Positions 1-7,111 of a stretch of 9,881 nucleotides of DNA are shown piece after piece. The DNA is taken from NCBI GenBank assembly GCA_034440515.1, contig JAWXCF010000102.1:1-9881 (forward strand). Direction: 5' to 3'. Position numbers and translations under genes: made by a program. Each line of letters opens with the position of its first letter. The first letter of the stretch is position 1. This DNA is from JAWXCF01 sp034440515. GTDB taxonomy: Bacteria > Bacteroidota > Bacteroidia > CAILMK01. A model generated the notes under the pieces. The model searched no databases, had not been told where the DNA came from, and saw only the letters and a program-made list of their open reading frames with translations.

Positions 1-883
1 ATGGACAACTATGAAACCCTAATTTACTGCAAGGTTTACACCAAATTTTCTTATTTACAATACTAGAGTTAGTTACAATGTATGGGAACATTCCTAAAAT
101 AGGGTCTGTATTTCCCCATATGCTGACTATGGGCACATTTAATGCTGCTGCTACGTGCATCATACCAGTATCTGGTGTAATAACTACTTTAGCTTGACCG
201 ATTACTTTAATAGATTCCATAAGGCTGGTGCAGCCGCAAAGTGAAATTGCATCGTGTGTATTATGCTTTAATAGAAATTTTGCGTCTTCCATTTCAGCCT
301 TACCCCCAATCAAAACACTACGAATTGGGCTATTTTCAATCAAAAATGAGATTAAGCTAAGTGGAATTCTTTTGGTATAATGATTAGCACCAAGTACTAT
401 TACTTGAAAAGCATAGGGTAGCCTAAAATTTAGAGGCTTGTCATCGGTAAACAGTTCCAAACCAATATTATCTGAAGGAATTTCTATCTTATTTAAAGCC
501 TCAGCATATCTATTTACTATGTGGATATTGGGCAGTTTGTTGATTTTAAAGTTAACTAAAAGCCATTTTTCCCAATTCAATTTATCAAAACTAACAAGCT
601 TAGTATTGGTTGACTTAATTGCACTAATTATTTTATTTGTCCTAATATTTTTATGTAAGTCAATTATTAAGTCATAACAACTTGCCTTAAGTTCTTGCAA
701 AACTTGATCTGAATAAGCAAACACGTGCGATAAACTGGGATGATGATTTAATAATTCTACAAATTGAGATTTCGTTATAAAATCGATTTCAGATGTTGGA
801 TAAGCATTTTTCACCCAACGAATGACAGGTGTTGTCAATATTATATCCCCAATAGAACTAAGCCTTATTATTAGAATTTTCAA
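1..883 (-). CDS. Glycosyltransferase family 9 (LPS heptosyltransferase-like), 3' end cut by window edge
   Basis: GT9 enzymes transfer heptose or a related sugar from an ADP-activated donor onto lipopolysaccharide core at the inner face of the cytoplasmic membrane. The translated 294 residues start KILIIRLSSIGDIILTTP, the classic N-terminal GT9 signature. Later come DLHKNIRT (about 75-82), a donor-site region GANHYTKRIP (165-174) and PDTGMMHVAAAL (237-248), followed by SIWGNTDP and the cysteine-containing KPCS..GFHSCP stretch that I recall from Bacteroidota members. About 45 C-terminal residues are probably missing compared with a usual length near 340. The only sensible start is TTG at 883-881, because an in-frame TAA (the polX stop) sits at 889-887, one sense codon before it, and the MKIL start matches the family exactly. 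There is no Shine-Dalgarno. It probably depends on polX transcription and translation. The exact sugar and acceptor cannot be told from sequence. Confidence 0.9.
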   Translation of the reverse strand, partial: MKILIIRLSSIGDIILTTPVIRWVKNAYPTSEIDFITKSQFVELLNHHPSLSHVFAYSDQVLQELKASCYDLIIDLHKNIRTNKIISAIKSTNTKLVSFDKLNWEKWLLVNFKINKLPNIHIVNRYAEALNKIEIPSDNIGLELFTDDKPLNFRLPYAFQVIVLGANHYTKRIPLSLISFLIENSPIRSVLIGGKAEMEDAKFLLKHNTHDAISLCGCTSLMESIKVIGQAKVVITPDTGMMHVAAALNVPIVSIWGNTDPILGMFPYIVTNSSIVNKKIWCKPCSKLGFHSCP

Positions 884-886
884 AGG

Positions 887-2563
887 TTATCGTTTGGCTG
901 GGTTCTTCTTCTTTAATGTGTCTTTAACTACCTGATAGGGTTGAGCATTAAGTACGTTCTCTACTGTTACACCTGCCCGCATAGCCATAGATACTCCCCA
1001 ATGCATTTTATCTATACTTTTAGTGCTATGCGCGTCTGGGTTTATACTTAGCATTATGCCACGTTCTAACACTTTATATAGTAACGAACTATCGATATCT
1101 AAACGCTCTGGATCGGCATTTATTTCTATCATAACACCATTGGCTGCACAAGCATCTAATATGGTTTCAACTTGAAAGGGGAAACCCGGACGCTGCAGTA
1201 AAAGTCTTGTGGATATGTGACCCATCATTGTAGTATATGGATTCTCTATAGCCTTTAGTAATCGTTTAGTCGCTTCTGCTTCACTCATATCTAATTTACT
1301 ATGTACTGAAGCAACTATAAAATCAAAACCAGCCAAAATATCGTCATCATAGTCCAGACTTCCATTAGCTAATATGTCGCTTTCTATGCCAGCTAATATG
1401 TGAAAACTGCCTTGGTATTGTCTATTTAATTCGGCTATTTGCTCCCACTGCTCATATATTTTTTCTGGCTTTAGTCCACCAGCATAAGCAGCTGTTTTAC
1501 TATGGTCACTAATGCCAAAATATTGCAAATTTCGATCTATACAAGCTTGTGCCATAGATGGCAATGAATCAAGTCCATCACTATAGGTACTGTGATTATG
1601 CAAGCAACCTAATAAATCTTGATTAGTAATTATATTAGCGTCATCATTTCCAATTTCAAGCATTCGTTCAAACTCGTAGGTACCAAGTCTCATTTCAGGA
1701 ATAATAAATGGTCTATTCAAAACTTTATACAGTTGTCTATCATCTGTCAGCTGTTGCGGTAGTTCTCCCAATAGTTCAAGATGAGCTTGGGTACTGATTA
1801 ATTGAACTAAACTTGTACCTTTATTTGATTTGGTGCAGGTATGAAACTTGACTAGGATCTCATATTCAGCGTGGTAAAATTCGCCATTTTCAGCTTGGTC
1901 TAATATTGACTCTAAACACGAACATATAGATTCTAAAATGTTTAGTTCCGAGTTAGAAATTAAAAACTCAAGTTTATTTAAAGTAGCATCTTTTCTAGCT
2001 ATTGCCCCTACTGGAATTACGTCAATATTTTTAAATTCTGCCTGCAGTATATTAACTATTTGACTGGCTAAGATTTGTCCTTGATCAATTCTAATATAAC
2101 CCAAATTTTCTTTGTAGAAATTAAGTGCTGTAGATAACTGCTGTGATGTTTTAACTCCGAATCCTTTAACAGTTGCTATCTCTCCAGCCAATAATTTAGC
2201 CTGAAACTGCTCTATTGATTCAATTTGCAATTCAGATCTCAGCGCTTGTATTCTTTTGCCTGTCAATCCTTTTATTTTGCTTAACTCAAGTAATGATATG
2301 GGCACTAATGCTTTTAAGTTTTCAAAATTAGTAAAACTTCCAGTTTCTAATATTTCAGTTATATGACCCACCATACTTTTCCCAATACCACGCATTTCTG
2401 CTAATTCCGTTGCCTGAAGTGTGCTTAACTGTACCTGAGAATTTCTAATAGCACTTGCTGCATTTTCATAACTCCTTATCGCAAACGGATTTTGATTTGC
2501 CACTTCCATTAATGCTGACATTTGCATCAATAGTTTAGCTATATATTTATTGGTAATGTTCAT
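887..2563 (-). CDS. polX: PolX-family protein: HhH region, degenerate polymerase palm, intact PHP exonuclease domain
   Basis: This 558-residue protein has the bacterial PolX architecture. It has an N-terminal 8-kDa-like region (about 1-75) with a helix-hairpin-helix RGIGKSM (58-64), two more HhH-like segments (KGLTGKR 98-104, KGFGVKT 133-139), a palm region (about 160-300), a linker ending FIIPEMR, and a C-terminal PHP domain (about 318-550). In the PHP domain every metal-ligand position I can place is present: H322, H324, D329, H354, E394, H421, H449, D510 and H512. This supports a Mn-dependent 3'-5' exonuclease or phosphoesterase. In the palm, the usual GS...DxD motif reads GA (186-187) and K197/E199, and the third catalytic Asp position reads Q254, so nucleotidyl transfer is unlikely. 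The probable role is end-processing in base-excision or break repair. The start is ATG at 2563, about 40 nt after a terminator. The stop at 887 lies 3 nt before the next gene. Confidence 0.9.
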   Translation of the reverse strand: MNITNKYIAKLLMQMSALMEVANQNPFAIRSYENAASAIRNSQVQLSTLQATELAEMRGIGKSMVGHITEILETGSFTNFENLKALVPISLLELSKIKGLTGKRIQALRSELQIESIEQFQAKLLAGEIATVKGFGVKTSQQLSTALNFYKENLGYIRIDQGQILASQIVNILQAEFKNIDVIPVGAIARKDATLNKLEFLISNSELNILESICSCLESILDQAENGEFYHAEYEILVKFHTCTKSNKGTSLVQLISTQAHLELLGELPQQLTDDRQLYKVLNRPFIIPEMRLGTYEFERMLEIGNDDANIITNQDLLGCLHNHSTYSDGLDSLPSMAQACIDRNLQYFGISDHSKTAAYAGGLKPEKIYEQWEQIAELNRQYQGSFHILAGIESDILANGSLDYDDDILAGFDFIVASVHSKLDMSEAEATKRLLKAIENPYTTMMGHISTRLLLQRPGFPFQVETILDACAANGVMIEINADPERLDIDSSLLYKVLERGIMLSINPDAHSTKSIDKMHWGVSMAMRAGVTVENVLNAQPYQVVKDTLKKKNPAKR

Positions 2564-2587
2564 ATGGAAGTATTATTTGCAAAGAAA

Positions 2588-2595
2588 CAAACTTA
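2588..2595 (-). promoter_or_regulatory. Putative Bacteroidota -7 element (TAnnTTTG) for polX
   Basis: The minus strand reads TAAGTTTG, a perfect match to the Bacteroidota -7 consensus TAnnTTTG. It lies between the upstream gene's terminator and the polX ATG, and the implied leader is about 20 nt. I do not see a clear TTG-type -33 element at the usual spacing, so the call rests on the -7 match and its position. If real, it would also drive the downstream GT9 gene. Confidence 0.35.
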
Positions 2596-2604
2596 GCTTT
2601 AACT

Positions 2605-2630
2605 AAAAAATGCCCTTTTAAGGGCATTTT
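2605..2630 (-). terminator. Intrinsic terminator after the MORN-variant gene
   Basis: A perfect inverted repeat AAAATGCCC/GGGCATTTT (9 bp, 11 bp if TT/AA also pair) surrounds a TTTTAA loop. On the minus strand the stem ends in a run of six T, the form of a Rho-independent terminator. It lies 37 nt past the stop of the 118-residue gene and before polX, separating the recG-side unit from the polX-GT9 unit. The plus strand also has T residues after the stem, but there is no plus-strand gene here for it to serve. Confidence 0.8.
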
Positions 2631-2667
2631 CATATTTCAGTAGTTTAGTAAAAAAAACTAATAACAA

Positions 2668-3024
2668 TTACTCGACCAATTGGCCGTTTGCATACTTCTC
2701 TGTTTTTGTTACTTTTTTATTTATATCGAAGTATTTCCACTCGCCATCTTTCTTATTGTTTTTATAGTGGCCTTCAATTTTTAGCTTGCCATTCTCATAA
2801 TACATAAAATACAAGCCACTTTTGACTGCTTTATCGCCAGCGTCTTTATTCATTGGGTCAATGCTGATGACATTTTTAGTCTCAAATATTTCCTTTACCT
2901 TAGTTTTCGCTTTATCGTAATATGTTTTGCCTTGCTCGTCAACTTCACCATCATATTGGGCAAAAGAAGCTACAGAGATAAATGAGAAAATTATTAGTAG
3001 TAATATGGATCTAAGAGATTTCAT
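2668..3024 (-). CDS. Small secreted protein with MORN-variant repeats
   Basis: This 118-residue protein has a typical signal peptide: MKSLR, a hydrophobic core at about 7-18, then SFA|Q with likely signal peptidase I cleavage after A22. The resulting N-terminal Gln is frequent in Bacteroidota. The second half has two short MORN-variant units, YYENGKLKIEGHYKNNKKDG (about 75-94) and EWKYFDINKKVTKTEKYANGQL, with the alternating xYxNGxL/GxWxYF pattern of the family also found in toxin-antitoxin-like and surface proteins. The mature protein is lysine-rich and probably periplasmic or exported. There is no catalytic motif, so no function is assigned. It lies 55 nt downstream of recG and ends before a strong terminator, so it could be the last gene of a recG transcript. 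The ATG start is supported by the signal peptide beginning there. Confidence 0.8.
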   Translation of the reverse strand: MKSLRSILLLIIFSFISVASFAQYDGEVDEQGKTYYDKAKTKVKEIFETKNVISIDPMNKDAGDKAVKSGLYFMYYENGKLKIEGHYKNNKKDGEWKYFDINKKVTKTEKYANGQLVE

Positions 3025-3079
3025 TATAAGTAAAATATAAATTATATAATATCAAAAAAAGCACCAAAAACTTTATAGG

Positions 3080-5233
3080 TTAGCTAATTATACTCCAGTG
3101 GAGACCATCTTTATTTAATTTTCCCTTTTCTACCAACTTATTTAATTGTTTGTGTTCAGGTAATTGTAGTTCGGGATCAATATTTAAAATTTCTAATGCT
3201 GATTCTCTTGCAGCAGTCAAAATGGCTTGATCTTGGGACAAATTAGCTAGTTTTAATTCTAATATTCCGCTTTGTTTAGTACCGGCTAAATCTCCTGGTC
3301 CTCGCAATTGTAAGTCAACTTCGCTTAGCTCAAATCCATCATTTGTTCTACACATAGTTTCTAGCCTTATTTTGGCATCGGCGCTTAGTTTATATCCCGT
3401 CATCAATATGCAAAAGCTTTGACTAGCACCTCGCCCTACTCTACCACGCAATTGGTGTAGTTGACTTAATCCAAATCGCTCAGCACTTTCTATAATCATT
3501 ACACTAGCATTTGGTACATCTACCCCTACTTCTATCACAGTAGTACTCACCATTATTTGAGTTTCACCTTTTTTAAATCGCTGCATTTCTGCCTCTTTAG
3601 CAGTGGCATCTTGTTTACCGTGTACAATGCTAATTTGGTACTTTGGCCTGGGAAATTCACTCAATATGGCATCATATCCTTCATTTAGATTCATATAATC
3701 CATAGCCTCACTTTCCTCTATTAGCGGATAAACCACATATACCTGCCTACCCTCAGCTATCTGATCTCTCATAAACTGAAGTGTCTTTAGCCTAAAGTTC
3801 TCAAAGTAATGCATAGTCTGAATGGGTTTTCTGCCAGGTGGCAATTCGTCTAATACACTGGTATCTAGGTCGCCATATAAAGTCATAGCTAATGTACGGG
3901 GAATTGGTGTTGCTGTCATCACCAACATATGGGGCGGTGTAACATTCTTAGCCCAAAGCCTTGCACGTTGTGCCACGCCAAACCTATGTTGCTCATCTAT
4001 AATGGCAATCCCTAAGTCTGGGAAGGCAACCCAATCTTCTAATAATGCGTGCGTACCTACCATTATGTGTAGCGTACCCATAGTTAAGTCTTCGTTTAGT
4101 TTATTGCGCTCTGATTTTTTAGTACTACCAGTCAGCTTTCGTACATTTAGACCAAGAGGCTGTAAGTATTTGAATATGCTGTTAAAGTGCTGTGTAGCCA
4201 GTATTTCAGTGGGTGCCATCATTATTGCTTGTTTTCCATTATCTACAGCTAATAGCATACTTAATATGGCGACAATCGTTTTACCACTACCTACATCACC
4301 TTGCAGCAAGCGGTTCATTTGCTTTCCAGTGCGCATATCTATTCTAATTTCCTTTAACACACGCTTTTGAGCATTGGTCAACTTAAAAGGAAGGTGATTC
4401 TCGTAGAAATCAACAAAATGAGGACCGACCTTATCGAATATATGTCCAGCATAGGATTGTTGCCTAAGTTGTTTACTTACTAACAGTGACAGCTGTATAA
4501 TAAATAATTCTTCAAACTTTAGTCTCCTTTTGGCATCATTAGCATAGCTAATATCCTTAGGCTGATGAATTTGTAGTATGGCAGATTGCCTGTCCATAAG
4601 TCTATACTTATGAATTAAGGCATCTGGCAATATTTCTTTTATTTGATTAGCAACAGCATATAGCGCTTCATTTACCATTCGGCCTATTGCTTTACTATCT
4701 ACATATCGTTTTCGCATTTTCTCGGTAAGACTATAGACACTGCTCATTTGTCCAGATTGCGCAGCAAAAGTTTCACTTTTTACCTGCTCCATTTCCGGAT
4801 GAACAATACTAAAATATCTGCCGAACTTTTTTACATTACCAAATGCAATATATTCTGCACCAACGGTATAGGCACGCTCTACTCCTCGAATATTTTTAAA
4901 CCAAACCAAGTCCATCACACCCGTTACGTCAGTAAATTTTGCCGTCATTCGGCTAATTCTACTTTTAGAATTTACAGTTTGAAATACTCCTAGTTTACCC
5001 TTTATTTGACAACTAGGCATATCATCTTGCAGTTGAGAAATGGTATATATTTCAGACTTATCTACGTATCTGTGTGGAAAATGAAAAATGAGGTTCTCTA
5101 TAGTATATATTCCCAATTCAGTCTGCAATAAGGCAGCTTTATCCAGAGAAATTCCTCTTAATTGATGCAAAGGTTGACTAAGTAATATAAAAGAGTTAGA
5201 ATCGGTACTCACTAGATTGATATCTGACAGCAA
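3080..5233 (-). CDS. recG: ATP-dependent DNA helicase RecG
   Basis: RecG is a cytoplasmic superfamily 2 helicase that regresses stalled replication forks and processes Holliday junctions and R-loops. The 717 residues carry the full layout. An N-terminal helical and OB-fold wedge domain (about 20-230) includes LRGISLDKAALLQTELGI and HFPHRYVD. The helicase core has Walker A GDVGSGKT (312-319), DEQH (413-416), TATP (440-443) and motif VI QLRGRVGRG (594-602). The RecG-specific C-terminal region DGFELSEVDLQLRGPGDLAGTKQSG (632-656) follows. The length is close to the family norm of about 690-700. The start is TTG at 5233-5231: an in-frame TAG lies at 5254-5252, no ATG occurs before codon 72, and the only other early candidate is GTG at 5212. 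All key motifs are intact, so the protein should be active. A 182-codon open frame on the opposite strand inside it is a shadow. Confidence 0.97.
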   Translation of the reverse strand: MLSDINLVSTDSNSFILLSQPLHQLRGISLDKAALLQTELGIYTIENLIFHFPHRYVDKSEIYTISQLQDDMPSCQIKGKLGVFQTVNSKSRISRMTAKFTDVTGVMDLVWFKNIRGVERAYTVGAEYIAFGNVKKFGRYFSIVHPEMEQVKSETFAAQSGQMSSVYSLTEKMRKRYVDSKAIGRMVNEALYAVANQIKEILPDALIHKYRLMDRQSAILQIHQPKDISYANDAKRRLKFEELFIIQLSLLVSKQLRQQSYAGHIFDKVGPHFVDFYENHLPFKLTNAQKRVLKEIRIDMRTGKQMNRLLQGDVGSGKTIVAILSMLLAVDNGKQAIMMAPTEILATQHFNSIFKYLQPLGLNVRKLTGSTKKSERNKLNEDLTMGTLHIMVGTHALLEDWVAFPDLGIAIIDEQHRFGVAQRARLWAKNVTPPHMLVMTATPIPRTLAMTLYGDLDTSVLDELPPGRKPIQTMHYFENFRLKTLQFMRDQIAEGRQVYVVYPLIEESEAMDYMNLNEGYDAILSEFPRPKYQISIVHGKQDATAKEAEMQRFKKGETQIMVSTTVIEVGVDVPNASVMIIESAERFGLSQLHQLRGRVGRGASQSFCILMTGYKLSADAKIRLETMCRTNDGFELSEVDLQLRGPGDLAGTKQSGILELKLANLSQDQAILTAARESALEILNIDPELQLPEHKQLNKLVEKGKLNKDGLHWSIIS

Positions 5234-5235
5234 AG

Positions 5236-5274
5236 TACTAAAATAAAAAAGCTACCAGAATACTAAAATGAAAA
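5236..5274. repeat. Short direct repeat upstream of recG
   Basis: The plus-strand motif TACTAAAAT occurs at 5236-5244 and 5261-5269, 25 nt apart. Including the following bases the copies match at 13 of 14 positions (5236-5249 and 5261-5274). The first copy directly precedes the recG TTG start. The region is very AT-rich, so chance is a real alternative to a regulatory role. Confidence 0.3.
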
Positions 5275-5334
5275 TAAAATGTGAGTTAAAATAAAAACGA
5301 TTTTTTTCAATTGGTATTTAGGAATTTCTAAGAT

Positions 5335-5757
5335 TTAGGCTGGATTAGGTGTTTTAGCATTTAGAAAGGCAAAATATTTAGCCTTATCACCTACATAGAA
5401 GTCTGAACCTATATTTAGGGGTCTGCTGATAGATTTCTTAAAATTAAATCTTTGACTGTCAGTGTCAAATAGATTCAATCTGTTTCTATTTAGTGCGAAT
5501 TGAAAGTTCATAACTTTTTTTTGTGAAGAATCATATAAACTAACCCAGTCATTTTCTATGACATATTTGTATGTTTTCCCGTCCAACCAAGCTATACCAT
5601 TCTCATTAAACTCAATTATTTCTTGTGTTTTAGACTTGCTAAATGATTTCCATCTACCTACCAATTGCTCTCTCGATGAAGCCTTTGTAAAAAAATACAA
5701 AAAACTTACTACCCAGTTAAATATTGTGGCCAGCATTATTGTAAATAAATTAAACAT
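5335..5757 (-). CDS. Unrecognised small protein: N-terminal membrane segment plus lipocalin-like GxW region
   Basis: I do not recognise this gene. With the ATG at 5757 it has 140 residues; a TTG at 5796 would add 13 (MVKLIALENETLY), and I prefer the ATG because the hydrophobic segment then begins at once. Residues 4-23 (LFTIMLATIFNWVVSFLYFF) form one membrane anchor or uncleaved signal. From residue 32 the sequence LVGRWKS, then IIEFNENGIAWLDGKTYKY and later short alternating hydrophobic strands, resembles the GxW start and beta-strand pattern of small lipocalin-like or stress-type domains in Bacteroidota. That is a similarity of pattern only. There are no cysteines and no catalytic motif. 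It stands alone: about 110 nt below gldD and about 100 nt above recG, with no clear terminator on either side. Confidence 0.65.
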   Translation of the reverse strand: MFNLFTIMLATIFNWVVSFLYFFTKASSREQLVGRWKSFSKSKTQEIIEFNENGIAWLDGKTYKYVIENDWVSLYDSSQKKVMNFQFALNRNRLNLFDTDSQRFNFKKSISRPLNIGSDFYVGDKAKYFAFLNAKTPNPA

Positions 5758-5799
5758 ATATAGCGTTTCATTTTCTAAGGCTATTAATTTAACCAAAGC

Positions 5800-5819
5800 A
5801 TCAATCGGTCGATATTGAT
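5800..5819. repeat. Small inverted repeat ahead of the unrecognised gene
   Basis: ATCAAT (5800-5805) and ATTGAT (5814-5819) are perfect inverted arms around an 8-base GC-richer centre. It lies about 43-62 nt before the preferred ATG of the small membrane protein gene. The size and position would fit an operator or a small leader hairpin, but six-base arms in AT-rich DNA can arise by chance. Confidence 0.25.
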
Positions 5820-5849
5820 AATGTAAGGACGATTCGAGATGAAGAAAAG

Positions 5850-5866
5850 TTTAATATATCATTAAA
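5850..5866 (-). terminator. Weak possible terminator after gldD
   Basis: Immediately past the gldD stop the minus strand reads TTTAAT-GATAT-ATTAAA, a 6-bp stem with a 5-nt loop, followed by CTTTTCTTC. The stem is all A/T and the T run is interrupted, so it would be a poor Rho-independent terminator on its own. Confidence 0.25.
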
Positions 5867-6451
5867 TTAATTTTTCCACACTATCGTGGATAACATATGA
5901 TTTATGTCTTCTTTTAGAAATTGAAATACTGGTGCAACACTATCAGGATTTGGTTTATTGTTAAAGTATAAGGCACCACGTAGGTAATGTTTGTTACTAT
6001 CCGTAGCAAAAAATTGTAGCCCAGATGCTGTACTACCCTCTATGTTAAAGTAAACGCCCATTAGGTCTCTTCGAATTCTGTAGGGACTATCTACTATGTC
6101 ATCTGCCTTTACATAGTGTTTGCTGGCAAATATGTGTGCATCATCTGTCATTTCTCGCAATGATTTAAAACTACTTGCAGGCTTATAACTTAGATACAGA
6201 GTAGCTTTATAGTCTGTAAATTCTATATTATACCAACAGGGTTCACTGCCTGGCTGGGTGTCGGCTGCGACCTTAGCATATTTTGGAACTTCAAACTGAA
6301 AAGGGCAGTTCGGCTTGAATTCACTATAACTATGTTTTGGTAAAGGAATCTCAGGATAAGAATGCCGTCTAGGGTTATAGCTAGCATCATCGCAAGCTGT
6401 TACAGCAAATGAGATAATTAGGATAATTAGGAGTTTAACTAAATAAGACAT
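5867..6451 (-). CDS. gldD: Gliding motility lipoprotein GldD
   Basis: GldD is a lipoprotein of Bacteroidota needed for gliding motility and linked to type IX secretion; its biochemical role is not established. The 194-residue product has a lipoprotein signal peptide with lipobox VTAC, lipidated Cys20. The mature part shows the GldD pattern: HSYPEIPLPKHSYSEF, CPFQFEVPKYAKV (49-61), CWYNIEF (72-78), ATLYLSYK (83-90), then YFNIEGSTASGLQFFATDSNKHYLRGALYF (134-163) and SVAPVFQFLKEDI (171-183). C49 and C72 are the only mature cysteines besides Cys20 and could pair. Length matches the family. Its ATG overlaps the stop of the upstream lysE-like gene by one base (TAATG), so translational coupling is likely. 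Asp at +2 after Cys20 would mean inner-membrane retention in E. coli, but that rule is not secure in this phylum. Confidence 0.95.
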   Translation of the reverse strand: MSYLVKLLIILIISFAVTACDDASYNPRRHSYPEIPLPKHSYSEFKPNCPFQFEVPKYAKVAADTQPGSEPCWYNIEFTDYKATLYLSYKPASSFKSLREMTDDAHIFASKHYVKADDIVDSPYRIRRDLMGVYFNIEGSTASGLQFFATDSNKHYLRGALYFNNKPNPDSVAPVFQFLKEDINHMLSTIVWKN

Positions 6452-7110
6452 TAAAATTGACGATAATTTGCTAAAAACATAGTTAATCCTTTGTAAAAAT
6501 GAATTATACCAAAAACTATCAATATGATTCCAGAAACACGATTAAACCATACCATAAATTTTTTAGTCATCAGGTGTTGAAGAGAGTTGGCTGCAATGGC
6601 TTTAAGTAAATCTGTACCAAATATCATTCCCATACAAGCCACCAACATTACGCCAAACATCAATCGGCTATCGCCTATTATTTTAGTACTAGCAGTATTT
6701 ACACTAATCCAGTAAATGTAAGCGCCGGGATTCAAACTATTTACGGCTAGGCCTCTTATCCATAGTTTTCTGTGATCGTGCTCAATTTTATCGTGAATAC
6801 TAGCAGGTGTGGGTGGTTCTTCAGCCTTTTTTATCACCAGAATAATACCAAAGAAAAATAGCAAGGCACCACCAGCTAATTCAAATATTTCTGTAAGTAG
6901 TTCTCCACTGCCTAAGGCAGCTATACCTGCCCAGGCTAGCGTAAATATTATAATGTCGCTGCTAACTATACCAAATGCAAAACTCATAGCAGGAAAAAAT
7001 CCTTTTTCTATACTAATTTGAATTAACAAAAAAAAGACCGGACCAATAAGAATGCTCATTGCTAATCCATAACCAGCACCAAATAATAAAGCTTGCCAAA
7101 TTTCATTCAT
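6451..7110 (-). CDS. LysE/RhtB-family membrane exporter
   Basis: LysE-superfamily proteins are small inner-membrane exporters of amino acids or related solutes, probably driven by proton exchange. This 219-residue protein has about six hydrophobic segments (about 5-33, 41-65, 73-94, 115-140, 148-172 and 190-210). It also has the family signatures: GLAMSILIGPVFFLLI near the N-terminus (15-30) and GLAVNSLNPGAYIYWI (120-135), the position of the conserved N-P segment after the central loop. The cytoplasmic loop (about 95-117) is charged and holds IHDKIEHDHRK with three histidines; some relatives in the superfamily move metal ions, but one short cluster is not enough to claim this. Substrate is unknown. 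It starts one nucleotide after the GH3 gene stop and overlaps gldD by one base, so all three are almost certainly co-transcribed. Confidence 0.9.
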   Translation of the reverse strand: MNEIWQALLFGAGYGLAMSILIGPVFFLLIQISIEKGFFPAMSFAFGIVSSDIIIFTLAWAGIAALGSGELLTEIFELAGGALLFFFGIILVIKKAEEPPTPASIHDKIEHDHRKLWIRGLAVNSLNPGAYIYWISVNTASTKIIGDSRLMFGVMLVACMGMIFGTDLLKAIAANSLQHLMTKKFMVWFNRVSGIILIVFGIIHFYKGLTMFLANYRQF

Positions 7111-7111
7111 A

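Noticed and set aside
438..677. 79-codon plus-strand open frame with a hydrophobic C-terminal half
   Set aside because: It is antisense to the continuous GT9 reading frame, whose motifs span this stretch, so the hydrophobic look is a by-product of AT-rich complementary codons.
3025..3079. Possible promoter or terminator between recG and the MORN-variant gene
   Set aside because: The TTTG and TATATTTT-like strings are at the wrong spacing and too near the ATG, and the only hairpin has a 4-bp stem. The gap is simply AT-rich.
3822..4370. 182-codon open frame on the plus strand inside recG
   Set aside because: It lies wholly opposite a fully conserved helicase core, its translation matches no family and looks like the complement of recG codons.
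5278..5334. Hairpin-like AT-rich strings after the small membrane protein gene (TTAG/CTAA, A-run/T-run)
   Set aside because: Stems are 4-5 bp and A/T only, not distinguishable from background composition.
5558..5818. 86-codon plus-strand open frame opposite the small membrane protein gene
   Set aside because: It reads against every neighbouring gene and has no recognisable domain. The minus-strand frame has a credible membrane segment and a GxW region, so I kept that one, though neither is certain.
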